Translations under genes and position numbers: made by a program
The notes under the pieces: generated by a model
The model's input: only the letters and a program-made list of their open reading frames with translations
What the model was told of the DNA's origin: nothing
Databases searched by the model: none
Source of the DNA: Isoetes taiwanensis
Lineage: Eukaryota > Streptophyta > Lycopodiopsida > Isoetales > Isoetaceae
Assembly (NCBI GenBank): GCA_021234155.1
Contig: JAJEKV010000054.1
Coordinates: 1,550,001 to 1,614,000, forward strand
Direction: 5' to 3'
Length of the DNA: 64,000 nucleotides
Part shown: in pieces, positions 10,812 through 20,641 of the stretch
Layout: each line of letters begins with the position of its first letter
How positions within the stretch are numbered: the first letter of the stretch is position 1

Positions 10812-11237
10812 CTAAGGCACTGAAAGTTTTAAAACAGAAAGTGCTTGAGACTTAAATTTGAGTGTATAGAGCCATGTAAATCTGCTGAAATCATCCACAA
10901 ACAGAATGAAATACCTGCTTCCCCCTAAGGATGAAATAGGCAGATGACAAATGTCAGTGTGAATAAGCTCGAGAGGAGTGGTAGCTCGAAATGTGGCATG
11001 CTGAGGATAAGGGGCTTGAATTTGCTTGCCAAGTCTGCAAGCATGACAATGATGATGATAATCTTTAAGAAGAGGTAAACCCTGGACCATCCCTAACCTT
11101 GATGCTATTACTAGAGCAGGAATATTCACATGACCATACCTGTCATGCCAAAGAACTTCAGGAATGGGTGAAGAGCTGGCTGCAAAAAGAAACTTGATTG
11201 GAAGGAATGTTTGAAGACTTCCTTGTGTGAAGAACAT
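10812..11237 (-). pseudogene. Copia pol: GAG-pre-integrase and integrase N-terminal part
   Basis: The frame reads PIPEVLWHDRYGHVNIPAL, the zinc-binding pre-integrase H-x-H part, then CHACRLGKQ and the start of the integrase core HTDICHLPISSLGGSRYFIL, with the first catalytic Asp in HTD. It ends early at a TAG. The next part of the core, with SDNAKELISSEF and GVAERKHRTLLDLA (second Asp and catalytic Glu), is present at 10646-10785 in another frame. Confidence 0.85.
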
Positions 11238-11767
11238 ACAAGCCTTCTGGAGTTAATCTTCCTTTGCGCTACAGGTTGAAGCTTATCAATGTCCACAAAG
11301 TGCAAAGGGTTCTTTCTGAAGATGTGTACTAAGCCTCCAACAAATAGTACAGAAAACCCTAATTGTTTATCAAATTGACTAACACTGAGAAGATTAACCA
11401 GCAGACCTGGTACCAATAGAACATCCTTTAATTGTAAAGTAGCAGCATGCTCTAATTCAATTTGTACTGTGCCCTTTCCTTGAGATCTGCTCAAGTTCCC
11501 ATCAGCCATTTTGACAATGGTGGAATTGTGTTGTTGCAGAGTTGAAAATACACTTTGATTTCCTGCCAAATGTTTAGTAGCCCCTGAATCAATCAGCCAA
11601 ACCTCCTCTTGATCAAGATGACTGGCTGCAAGTGCCAGAAACTGTTCTTCAAGGTCTTCCACAGAAATTTGAGAAACTTGAGCACTCATTTCTTCAACTT
11701 TACCAGAACTTTTGTCTTTAGATTCAGATGACTTGGATGAACCATATTTAGCAAGATCTCTTTGCAT
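11126..11767 (-). pseudogene. Copia pol: protease region
   Basis: The aspartic protease motif is EVWLIDSGATKHLAG, with flap-side features further on. The frame leaves the correct reading near 11262 and ends in an out-of-frame tail. The natural continuation LTPEGLYVLHTRKSS is present in a third frame. Upstream, the frame is separated from gag by a run of six T (+ strand 11767-11772). Confidence 0.85.
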
Positions 11768-11785
11768 TTTTTCTACACTGGTGTT

Positions 11786-12481
11786 TCATATGTCCTTTCT
11801 TGTTACAATACCAACACGAAAAGGTTCTCGAGTTGAAGAAGACTCAGATGACTTGACTGATGGAGAAGAGGTACCTTTGGTGTTGGAATAATGTGCTTTT
11901 TCAGTATCAGCAGACCGCTTAAGTTCTCTCTCCTCTTCTAAGAGTTGTTGTTGCAGATGTGCAAGATCAACCTTCAGATCATGCTGCAACTTATAGAATT
12001 TGACAATGTGTCTATACTCATCTGGCAAACCATTTAGAGCATAGAGTATCAACCGAGAATCTTTCATCTCCCCACCAGCTGCTCTGTATTCTTCATATAG
12101 CATCTTCAATTTCTTGAGATACTCTACCATATTGGCACAATCCACAAGCCTGAGTTGGTCTAAATTTGTCTGAACAATCAGCTGCTGTCCTTCTCCTTTA
12201 ATGACACACTTCTTGTGAAGAAATTGAAAAGCAGACTTAAAATCAGTGAAGTCTTTTATGTCCATTAAGAAGTCTGTACAAATACAGGCTCTGAGATGAT
12301 TCAATGCATAAAAATCACTCTTCTCCTCTTCTGGAGTTGTGGGAGACCATTTTGGATCAAGAACAGGACTCAAATCTCTGAGGTTGAGATTTGTCTTGAA
12401 TGCTTCACGCCAGGTGAAGTAATTTTTCTCATCTAGAACAGGGTGCTGGAAATATTTCCAGGGGTCTTGTGATACAGCCAT
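11786..12481 (-). CDS. Copia gag (capsid) with broken CCHC knuckle
   Basis: The frame has 231 codons and begins with MAVSQDPWKYFQHPVLDEKNY, the usual start of this gag family. It continues through the helical capsid region (LDQLRLVDCANMVEYLKKLK). The zinc knuckle CWYCNKKGHMKHQC is encoded in a shifted frame at about 11775-11817, because a run of A (+ strand 11819-11822) is one base short. A second opposite change at 11767-11772 would bring the frame back. Capsid function may survive; RNA binding by the knuckle would not. Confidence 0.9.
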   Translation of the reverse strand: MAVSQDPWKYFQHPVLDEKNYFTWREAFKTNLNLRDLSPVLDPKWSPTTPEEEKSDFYALNHLRACICTDFLMDIKDFTDFKSAFQFLHKKCVIKGEGQQLIVQTNLDQLRLVDCANMVEYLKKLKMLYEEYRAAGGEMKDSRLILYALNGLPDEYRHIVKFYKLQHDLKVDLAHLQQQLLEEERELKRSADTEKAHYSNTKGTSSPSVKSSESSSTREPFRVGIVTRKDI

Positions 12482-12786
12482 AATGACGACCAGATCTTGG
12501 TCAGGAATGACAGAAATAACTTCAACACTAGATCAACAGATCTAGCGCAAATAGAGACAAATCCAACAGAATAGTCGCAAATCCGACACAGATTTATCAA
12601 AACCGAGTAAATCCGGCACAATTTCAGCAAATCCGGCACAATTTCAGCAAACTGGCGAAAAAAAAATTTCAAATCTCACCTTCAATCTTTGTAGAATCCT
12701 CCAACAGATCGTCCTGATTTTTAATTCATTTAATCAGGGATTGCGCTTCAATCATCTTGCACTCACTTCATTTGGAAAATAGCCTC

Positions 12787-12798
12787 GCTCTGATACCA
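12787..12798 (-). promoter_or_regulatory. Primer-binding site (initiator-Met tRNA) of the Copia element
   Basis: TGGTATCAGAGC on the minus strand directly abuts the 5' LTR with no spacer. Confidence 0.93.
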
Positions 12799-13031
12799 TG
12801 AAAACCGTCTGGATCGATGAATATATTCCAGTATATGAAGAAGATACAAGGTAAAACTAAGAAAGACAAGACAGAGTGCCTTCCGGCCAAACTCTCCCTC
12901 AAGCTCACACACTCGATGTCCGATAATACCTGAGATCAAGGCTTATATACGCCTATGTCTACAGTACATATGAAATACGTATACTGTTACGTATCTAGTC
13001 ATCCTAATACGTATATGTCTAATGTTTAACA
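12799..13031 (-). repeat. 5' LTR of the Copia element (233 bp)
   Basis: It matches the 3' LTR along its full length. The right-hand CCCAT duplication follows at 13032-13036. Confidence 0.95.
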
Positions 13032-13036
13032 CCCAT

Positions 13037-14180
13037 CTCATGGATCCTGATCATAATGGTAATCAGGGGGCTCTGGACCTCAGCCTATTCCTGATCCAAG
13101 TCTACCTCGTTGTCTATGACCTGAGCCTTCTCAACAACATCTTCTTTATCCCGCTGCCCACTCAAATCTCCAACATTTGAGCATCTACGGATCTTTATCT
13201 CCTGGATCCTTGAATTGAGTTAAATGTATCGTGAGGCCTATCTTATGACATGCCATGGCCATTTTCGTTATAAAATGCGATGATACCATTTTATCAATTC
13301 TGGTGTTAAGCCAAAGGCATAAGTGCTTTATTTCCTTCCAAGCAAGGGGAGAACCACTTGCTATACAATCATAGATCCATAGGACAACTATAGCAAAGCA
13401 TCCACTTCGAAGCAATGTGTTGTTGCTTTGCTAGTTAATGGTGTTGTTCAGTCTCTGCAGTTCTACTGTCACTATCGAATTTCAGTGTATAAGAGCTCAT
13501 TGTGCAAAAATTTTGCATCTACGACACTTTTGCTTCTAGGCCTTAGCATGTGCCGCACAGCAGACGTGATGTACTTAATTTTGAATTTGAGACGTGTTAA
13601 AGCCCTTCAATATCAATTTGCAACTTCCGTAACTTCTTGTCAACTGTTACAAACGTTTCATGTTTCATGGAGAATTATTATTCCTTGCGCACAGAACTCA
13701 GATTTGGTAACAGTTTTACAATTCAAGTATTTCTCCTAACAGTTGGTTTTTCAGCTTCTCAAGGTCTCATGCTAAGAGGCAAAATGTAGTTACATGCCCT
13801 CGGCACATGTGAGGAAGATATAGGATCAAAGGCAAAAGGAGCAGATGCACAGGAAGCTGTTTGAGGCAACTTTGGGATGATAATAATCGTTGTGGTCTTC
13901 ATAGAGGAAAGAAAGCATTATCTAATTTCAAAAGGAATTCAGTATTGGTAAGTAGATTTCTCTATCCTTCATCAGAAGTAGATCTTTCTGTTTGGAAGCA
14001 ACTCTCTCTTTTAAAAAAATCTGATTTCCACATTCAACTTGCACCAAAATCAGGAAAAGGCCTGATGAGCTTGCCTGATATGATGCTATCAAGTTATTGC
14101 TGTATCCTTCCCCAACCTAAAGCATAAGACACGAATGCTTTGCTTCCGTCTTAAAGTTGAGTGTTTATCTCCATGGTCGA
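13037..14180. other. Flanking DNA with no recognised gene
   Basis: At 13037-13200 the minus strand shows weak coding character that may join the fragment at 3486-3831 once the elements are removed. The rest contains only short frames (for example 13428-13739 and 13861-14127 on the plus strand) without a domain or neighbour that supports them. Confidence 0.4.
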
Positions 14181-14182
14181 CC

Positions 14183-14382
14183 TTAACTTTCCAAAATCTG
14201 ATGGTCCATAGCAATCGGTTGTGCTATCCAAGGTACAAAGAATCGCATGCCATCAACAATATTTTTCAGAAGAAAAAATGCCACATGCATTGTCTTCCTT
14301 GAAATTTGTTGTGGTTTCTTATAGTATCCTGGTTTTCTTCTTCTAGTTCGATACATCCCTTGCTTTTGGGTGTCTTTCATCC
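14183..14382 (-). pseudogene. Decayed continuation of the PPR gene (DYW-domain start)
   Basis: Just past the stop of the PPR frame, other minus-strand frames read a sequence like VEDERHPKARDV, resembling the segment that opens the DYW editing domain, then an acidic ELEEENQ stretch, then nothing recognisable. The gene may once have ended in a DYW domain that has been lost by frameshift. Confidence 0.4.
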
Positions 14383-16362
14383 TCAACAGTAACACATGGA
14401 CAAATCCATGGATGCACCTGCATGTTGGCGTAGCTCCTCAACATTTGCAGCATCCTTCCACAGGCAAGCATTAGAGTAGACTCCTGACATAAGCATGTAT
14501 GCAGTATCGTAGTGTGGATCTAACTGAACAATCTGATCAAAGCATCTTTTACCAACCTCCACATTTCCATACTTTCTGCAGGCAGAGAGTAACGCTCTCC
14601 ACCCAATAATATCTGGTTGGAACATTTGTAGTAGATGCTCTGCTTCTTTTAGATGTCCAGAGCATCCAAGAAGATCAATCATGCATGTATAATGGGAAAT
14701 GTTTGGTATAATGCCATACTCATCAATCATAGAAATAAAGTATTTATGGCCTTTATCCACTAAGCCAGCATGGCTGCAAGCAACAAGAATCATAAGGAAG
14801 GTGACATCATTTGGCCGTACTCCCTCTTGCTGCATACTCTCAAAAGATTGAACTACAAGCTCCAAGTTGTCAGATTGGGCATGGCCTGCAATCATCGCAT
14901 TCCATGACACTGTATCTCGTGCTGGCAATGTGTCAAAGACCTTCTGTGCCTCCTCCAAGTTTCCACAATTAACATACATATCAACAAGTGCACTTGCAAC
15001 ACAAACGTTGAATTGAAAACCACTTTTAATAACCTGCTCATGAATTTGCCTGCCCCGTTCAATTGCCCAAATATCACCGGATGCTTTCAAGATACTCGAA
15101 AAGGTAACTTCATTTGGCAATGTACCTTGCTGCTGCATTTTATCAAAATATTTTAGTGCAAGAAGACCCTCTCCATGCTGAGTGCAGCCTCCAATAATTG
15201 CACCCCATGACACCACATCTCGAGCCGATAAATCCTGAAACACATGACATGCCTCTTCCAAACTCCCACATTTACTATACATATCGACAAGCATGTTTCC
15301 TACAAAAAGATCCTTAAGACCACATGCATTGATTTTCTCATGGATGCATCGGCCCTGATTTATTGTCCCTACACTGCCACATGCTTTCAAAATACTTGCA
15401 AATGTCACTCTATCTGGCATTATATTCTCATGCTCCATCATTTGAAAGCATTCTAAGGCCAGAAGTCCCTTTCCATTGTGAGCATAACCTGTAATTATTG
15501 CATTCCACAAAACCAACTTTCCACTGGGTAAATTGTCAAAAGCTTCGCGTGCCTCTGTTAAGCTCCCACATTTGGCATACATATCAACCATTGAACTTTG
15601 TACAAAAGTATCAGAGTGGAAACCATTCTCAGTGATCTGCTCATGAATGTGCCGACCATATTCAACAGCTCTGATGCTGCCACATGCTTTCAAGGTGGCT
15701 AAAAAGGTGACATTGTTAGGTTTAATGTTTTTGTGTTGCATCTCATTGAAAAATTCCAAGGCAGAAACAGCATACCCTTGTTGTGCATAACCAGCAATTA
15801 ATGAATTCCATGATACTACATCTTGATTTTGTAGCATATCAAAAACTTGTTGTGCCTCCTCCAAGCTCCCACATTTCGCATACATATCCACAAGTGAATT
15901 TTCAAAAAAATCATCAGATCCAAGCTGGATTTCTATGGCATGATCATGTATGTACCTTCCCTGATTGAGGCTTAATGTTGCAGTGCAAGCTTGCACTGTT
16001 GCAATAGCAATATGCTTATTACTTTTAATACCTGATAGAACCATTTGATTGTACAGCTCAATTGCTATGTCACCATGACCATGCTTAGCATGTGCTGTTA
16101 TAATTGCACCCCAGGTATGATCACTTGGTTGTGCAACCTTGCTAAATGTCTGATTGGCTTCAACTAAACTTCCACATAAGGCAAACAGACGAATTAAATG
16201 GTTAACCAAGACTTCAACATCGTCAAGCCTATTCTGGAGCATAATGGATTCAATATGCCTACAACATTTTGCATTTGGATGCTTCTTGCATTCCTGTAGC
16301 AGCAAAAAAGCATTACCTCTTGTTATGTTTCTCAACAGCTTCGGTGGTCCTGAATGCTTCAT
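14383..16362 (-). CDS. Pentatricopeptide-repeat protein, PLS class, E type
   Basis: The frame has 659 codons without introns, as usual for this family. After a 60-residue N-terminal part come about five P-L-S blocks of roughly 100 residues, each with VDMYAKCGSLEEA-type and SWNAIIAGYAQ-type motifs (for example residues 155-200, 255-300 and 355-400). An E motif is near the end (YDTAYMLMSGVYSNACLWKD). PLS-class PPR proteins bind organelle transcripts with one base read per repeat pair and mostly direct C-to-U RNA editing. A classical transit peptide is not obvious, but the N-terminus is basic (KLLRNITRG). The stop follows the E motif directly, so any editing activity would need a separate DYW partner. 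It is the only intact ordinary gene in the window. Confidence 0.92.
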   Translation of the reverse strand: MKHSGPPKLLRNITRGNAFLLLQECKKHPNAKCCRHIESIMLQNRLDDVEVLVNHLIRLFALCGSLVEANQTFSKVAQPSDHTWGAIITAHAKHGHGDIAIELYNQMVLSGIKSNKHIAIATVQACTATLSLNQGRYIHDHAIEIQLGSDDFFENSLVDMYAKCGSLEEAQQVFDMLQNQDVVSWNSLIAGYAQQGYAVSALEFFNEMQHKNIKPNNVTFLATLKACGSIRAVEYGRHIHEQITENGFHSDTFVQSSMVDMYAKCGSLTEAREAFDNLPSGKLVLWNAIITGYAHNGKGLLALECFQMMEHENIMPDRVTFASILKACGSVGTINQGRCIHEKINACGLKDLFVGNMLVDMYSKCGSLEEACHVFQDLSARDVVSWGAIIGGCTQHGEGLLALKYFDKMQQQGTLPNEVTFSSILKASGDIWAIERGRQIHEQVIKSGFQFNVCVASALVDMYVNCGNLEEAQKVFDTLPARDTVSWNAMIAGHAQSDNLELVVQSFESMQQEGVRPNDVTFLMILVACSHAGLVDKGHKYFISMIDEYGIIPNISHYTCMIDLLGCSGHLKEAEHLLQMFQPDIIGWRALLSACRKYGNVEVGKRCFDQIVQLDPHYDTAYMLMSGVYSNACLWKDAANVEELRQHAGASMDLSMCYC

Positions 16363-16876
16363 AGTCCTAATCCTGTGTGTTCAGATTTTCCAATATCTGT
16401 GATGAGAAGTATCACCATGAACAGTTTCTGTGTCCGAGGACATAAATTTGTGTATTTTGTTGACATTATTGACGGAGCTTGATCCTTATATGCCCGGTTA
16501 ATCAAAACGGAATCACAAAGGAGTACCTGTTTATGTAAGTTAACTGGTTTCTCCTTCTATTGACATAGGTTTGGATCCTTAGTTACTTCATAAGGCCGTT
16601 TGACCCCGGAAATAATAACTTGTAAATTTAGGCCCACTAGCTCGAAATACAATGGCTTCATTTTTTGATAGATTTCAGCGGTACGAAAAAACCCACTTGC
16701 ACGGATAGTAAACTTGAGGATGTGTTATAACGTTTGCAATTCAAGATTCTGTTTATACCATATGGTTTGGAATGGCTATAGGTTGGTATTATACCATATG
16801 GCTTGGAATGGCTAGAAGTTAGCATTCGTATGTAAGTATGTATAAAAATTGAGAGTTTGACCAGTCCTGGGGATTA
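16363..16876. other. Upstream region of the PPR gene, nothing else recognised
   Basis: The 5' flank of the minus-strand PPR gene. A short repeated word, ATACCATATGG(C/T)TTGGAATGGCTA, occurs twice at 16756-16816. No TATA box could be assigned with confidence. Confidence 0.4.
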
Positions 16877-17047
16877 GGGTTCTTTTTCTTTCTTTCTTTC
16901 TTGCTTCTTTTTCTTTTTCTTTTTTTAAGGCATGGTTGGTGGGACTTGCACCGGCCCACGTCTCCCACTCGATGGTAGCCAGTGGGTTTTAAACCCTAGT
17001 GGGGATCACCCCAATCCAAGGCCATACCACTAGAACACCATCGTGAT
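16877..17047 (-). mobile_element. tRNA-related SINE, copy 1
   Basis: On the minus strand the 5' head carries a pol III A box (TCTAGTGGTATGG) and, about 35 bases on, a B-box-like GGGTTTAAAACCC. A body (CTGGCTACCATCGAGTGGGAG) follows, and then an A-rich GAAA-type tail at 16877-16929. Two further copies of the same head lie at 18080-18283. No target-site duplication was identified. Confidence 0.65.
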
Positions 17048-18079
17048 GGGCGGAGAGCCGAAATAGAAGTAGTTGCTCTGTTGCGCTGGATTTGCAGATT
17101 ACGGTGCCATGTTGCAGCTAAGGTAAGGCGTAGCTTCCTTCATCTGTGGCTTCGACTTGATTGCAGGTGACATGCAGATGTGATCTGAGAGGCGTGGGCC
17201 AATTTGCGTGGATTTGTACCTGAGCTTTCTTATAGTTTTTGAAGCAGCCATCTCTGGCTGGGTTTCAGAAGGCCAGATTTAGAAGATGCATGCTTTTGAT
17301 GAAGAAGACCAGCTTCAGAATCCTTGTCGCTTCAGAGCATCTTGAACAAAAATTCTGAGTTCAATAAAGGGAAGACAAATGCCCTATTTTGCCTTTTATT
17401 GCATGAATCTGTGATTTAGTTTTACATGGCACAACTTATGCTGCATATAATGATGTTTCTGTTATCATAGCTAAGTTTTGTTTTTTGTGTTATTAGTGGT
17501 TGATCAATCACAGGCCTTTGATGTTATAAGCTGGTGCTGCCTATTTTGGCAAGGGGTTCAAATCCCCTTATAAATCTTGCATGAATCTTATCCATAATGG
17601 TGTTTTCCGAATTCAAATCCCCAGGATCATGCTTTGCGCGATTCTGTTGCAGGTGAGGCATAATGGTTTCTAAATCTAGCAAGCGTATTTGTACTTGTAT
17701 CCCTGTACATAAGGCTAGGTCTAATGCAATTTCCATGGTTAAGGGGCCCTTAAAATTAGAGCCACATCAGAGTTTGACCCCATCAAATACTGGGCTAGAG
17801 GACTTTGCAGATCTTTGGATATTTCATGGAATATCCTTGGATCCAATGGTCTGGAATCAATAATGAAAGACTACAACGTCAATGCACTTCATGGTTATGT
17901 GTACAAGAAATTTACCTGCAAAAGAAGTTTTTGTGCTAAGTTTTAGTCATGCTTGAGATGCGAGAGAACATGCAGGAGTGAACCTGCACTATTGCCGTTT
18001 ATTTTTGCCCGTAGGATAGATAGGTGCTATAACCGACCACCATGGGATTCCCGTTATTGTCTCTCCCCTTTGTTCATTT
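17048..18079. other. No gene recognised; tRNA T-arm-like palindrome at 17551-17569
   Basis: AAGGGGTTCAAATCCCCTT at 17551-17569 is a perfect T-arm-like hairpin with a B-box consensus, but no A box or acceptor stem pairs with it. Open frames such as 17663-17863 have no recognisable domain. Confidence 0.4.
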
Positions 18080-18163
18080 GGCATCCGATGACAGCTAGTG
18101 GATTTTGGGCTTGGATGGGGATTGCCCATTACGGACAGCTTAACCACTCGGTTATTACCGCGA
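18080..18163 (-). mobile_element. tRNA-related SINE head, copy 3
   Basis: The minus strand reads ACCGAGTGGTTAAGCTGTCC, very like the D arm of tRNA-Ser or tRNA-Leu. This is followed by CAATCCCCATCC, then a degenerate B box (GCCCAAAATCC) and CACTAGCTGTCATCGGATGC. It pairs with copy 2 as a tandem. Confidence 0.6.
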
Positions 18164-18197
18164 TGGACGTTCTTTTCATTTATTTCATTTTGTTCTT

Positions 18198-18283
18198 TGC
18201 ATCCGATGATAGCCAGCGGGTCTTGGGCTTTAGATGGGGGTTCACCCGTTACCAATAGCTTGACCACTAGGCTGTTACCGCGG
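18198..18283 (-). mobile_element. tRNA-related SINE head, copy 2
   Basis: The minus strand reads GCCTAGTGGTCAAGCTATTGG (A box), GGTGAACCCCCATC, then GCCCAAGACCC (B box) and GCTGGCTATCATCGGATGC. The CTGGCTAnCATCG body matches copy 1. About 115 bases separate it from the start of copy 3, with A-rich DNA between. Confidence 0.6.
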
Positions 18284-18299
18284 AGGATGTTTATTCCAT

Positions 18300-19345
18300 T
18301 CTTTTGTTACTTTTTTTTTTCAAATCCTCGAAGAAAAAAAAATGAATGAGGGGAATCCCATGGTAATCAGATAGCACATCATCTACCATACGAGCAGGAA
18401 AGGGAGATTTTCTTTTCTTCTTCCCTTTTTTTTTTTTTTTTGCATACCTTATCTGATCAACTTCTTAATGGTGTCGTGTGCATAAGACTCATCAGCGCCT
18501 GTCTAAATAGTGGTTAGTTCTTTATAAACAACGTTTGCAGTACGTTTTGTCGTATCGTCTGGAGTATGTTACCCATGGATTGACCACTAGACATACCTTA
18601 CTTCGAGCTAAACTCCTTGTGGATGATACCTTGCTACCCCGGGGGGCACACTCAGTAAAAACCGTAGAAAACATGTGATTGTACAGGAGGGGGTTTTTTT
18701 GGGACCAAAACCGTACCCACATATGGAGGGGGTATTTTTCTTGCTTCAATTTCGTATATATATAAGAGAAATATAGTTAGGGGTATATAAAATATGAGGT
18801 ATATTTTCTTAGGAAATTTTTGTATAAGGGATAATTTCTCTTAACCCTATGCACGCATATGCTAGACTTTACATTAGGTGCACCCCCCAGGCTTGCTACA
18901 TTATCTTACGTGACTTGTACAAAGAAGAGTTAACAAAAAGTACCTTATCAACAGAGCAGTTCCTTGTAGACGATATTTCTAGTACATCTCGATGCGTTCT
19001 TTGGTGAGAGGAGGATGAGCGCGTCCTCTCTCTTCCACATGCAAGTAAGAGCTATGTATAACCAGCCATATGCGAATACTTCGGTATGCAGATCAATGAC
19101 AACGCAATCCAATGTTAGCCCCTGGCAGCTATTGAAGATCGTCGAACAAGAGAAATTGACGTGGCTGCACATAAGTCTCTTCTTTTTCTTGCATTTGTAT
19201 TTCCTATGTTCGCTATAATTCCTTCTTTTCTCTTTTTTATGGTTATGGTTTTGCCAGCATAAGATTATCACTATCAACGTTTTAGAGTTTTCCTGCCACC
19301 TATTCACATGTACTCGTTTCTTTTAACGCTAATAACTGATTTTTC
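18300..19345. other. No gene recognised
   Basis: The stretch has two long T runs (about 18307-18320 and 18428-18440) and otherwise unremarkable AT-rich sequence. Small frames on both strands have no support. Confidence 0.4.
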
Positions 19346-19660
19346 TTTGGATGGCGCCTGCCTGAGCGCCTGCCCGTCTGCCTGCCTGAGCGCCTGGGCG
19401 CCTTCAGGGTTGCCTGGGCGCAGTGACGGATGGCGCCTGGGAGGCGCAGTGATGGATGGCGCCGGTGAGCCTGCGAGAGCGTGCCTGAGCGTATGTGCCT
19501 GAGAGCATGCCTGGATCGGTGGAGCGTTTCGGTGAGGAGGCACCTTCACTGGGCGATTTCCCTGAGCGGTTTCTCTGAGCGCCGCCTTCCCTGAGCGTCT
19601 GGGCGATTGGCGTTGGGGGCGTCTGTTTTCCAGCACACAGCGGTGAAGAGGTTACGGTTC
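19346..19660. repeat. GC-rich imperfect repeat of GCCTGAGCG words
   Basis: Variants of GCCTG(A/C)GCG and GGATGGCGCC recur more than a dozen times. Open frames here, rich in Ala, Pro and Arg, are by-products of the repeat. It lies directly upstream of a LINE 3' tail and may be part of that insertion or an older GC-rich site. Confidence 0.5.
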
Positions 19661-19741
19661 GGAGGCGTTTGGTGAAGTCTTGTCTGTTGGAGGTATGCTT
19701 ATTGCTTTTTGCAATAGCATGGATTTTTGGATGTGTAGTCA

Positions 19742-19917
19742 TCCTGGCAACAGTTTTTTCCCAGGTGGTTTTTAATCTGGGCCATGGTGATTATGTTTTG
19801 TTCTGTGGGCTTCGGCCCTTGTTCTGGTTAGGGACTTCGGTCCCGTCTTGTACTTGTGGTCCCATAACCCGATTGGATTCCGTGGACATTAAAAGTTTCT
19901 TCCTTCCTTCCTTCCTT
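19742..19917 (+). mobile_element. LINE 3' end, copy 1 (tail only)
   Basis: The stretch matches the 3' noncoding tails of the LINEs ending at 49978 and 55285: a TTTTTTCCC...TTTTTAATC block, then TGTACTTGTGGTCCCATAACC, GATTGGATTCCGTGGAC and a (TTCC)n end. Two UUCG-loop hairpins, GGGCTTCGGCCC (19807-19818) and GGGACTTCGGTCCC (19831-19844), precede the shared block. No coding part remains, so it is strongly 5' truncated. Confidence 0.75.
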
Positions 19918-19919
19918 TT

Positions 19920-20061
19920 CACTACTCAATTTAAAATAAAGATTCTTTCTAGAATTAAACTTTAATATATGACGAAGAAATGATAGGTTTCACTACTCAA
20001 TTTGAAATAAAGATATTTTCTAGAATCAAACTTTAATATATGACGAAGAAAAGATAGGTTT
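19920..20061. repeat. 71-bp tandem duplication next to the LINE tail
   Basis: 19920-19990 and 19991-20061 are two copies (ACTACTCAATTT...GACGAAGAAA) differing at about six positions. The first copy starts immediately after the LINE's TTCC tail. Confidence 0.9.
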
Positions 20062-20640
20062 TCTTAATGCTAACATGTAATTCATGTAATTCACTTTGTA
20101 TACAATGGTATTTTTGTTCATGGTGAGTATTGATCCAAGTCATTTAAATAATGGACAACACACGTTTTTTTGCTCAAACATTCCATTGCTTTTGGATGTA
20201 CCCTCTAAGGCAGTTGACACGCAGGGAACCAAGACATTTTTCAAGTGAATATAGCAACAAAGAAGGAGACAATTTTGAAGAGATGATGATGATGCTTAGT
20301 TGCATGTAATTTGACATATATTTTGTCTAGTGTAATAACATTTTAAATATTGTGGGCTTAATGGTCCATGAACATATTGTTCTCACCGGAAGGATATTTG
20401 TAAACATTAACTTTTTGGCTTTCGGATGATTTATTTTTTCTTGAAGGACATCAGACTTTATTAATAACACTCCAACACTATACATAATACAATGCAGAGA
20501 CAGGAATAAAAACCCAACGGACAATCAGATCCAACTGAGCAGGGCCACCCATCTCAGCATGACAATATAATGCAGTTCACACTATTTTCCTCTCCTACAA
20601 AGAGAAGAATAATATATAATCATATTTTTTAAAAAGTTAC
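20062..20640. other. No gene recognised
   Basis: AT-rich DNA without a supported coding frame or repeat. Confidence 0.4.
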
Positions 20641-20641
20641 T

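Larger units (their letters stand above)
8082..13031 (-). mobile_element. Complete Ty1/Copia retrotransposon, very recent insertion
   Basis: The element is on the minus strand with 233-bp LTRs at 8082-8314 and 12799-13031, in which I see no differences. It is bordered by 5-bp CCCAT duplications. A primer site (12787-12798) and a purine tract (8315-8322) are in place. The domain order gag, protease, integrase, reverse transcriptase, RNase H is that of Copia. The polyprotein should be one frame but is broken by about six single-base changes, mostly in short runs of A or T, so this copy could not make its own enzymes if the sequence is accurate. Confidence 0.95.

Noticed and set aside
17551-17569. 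Possible tRNA gene from a perfect T-arm-like hairpin
   Set aside because: No acceptor stem, anticodon arm or A box at a proper distance.
19304-19742. Ala/Pro/Arg-rich frames on the minus strand
   Set aside because: They follow from the GC-rich GCCTGAGCG repeat.
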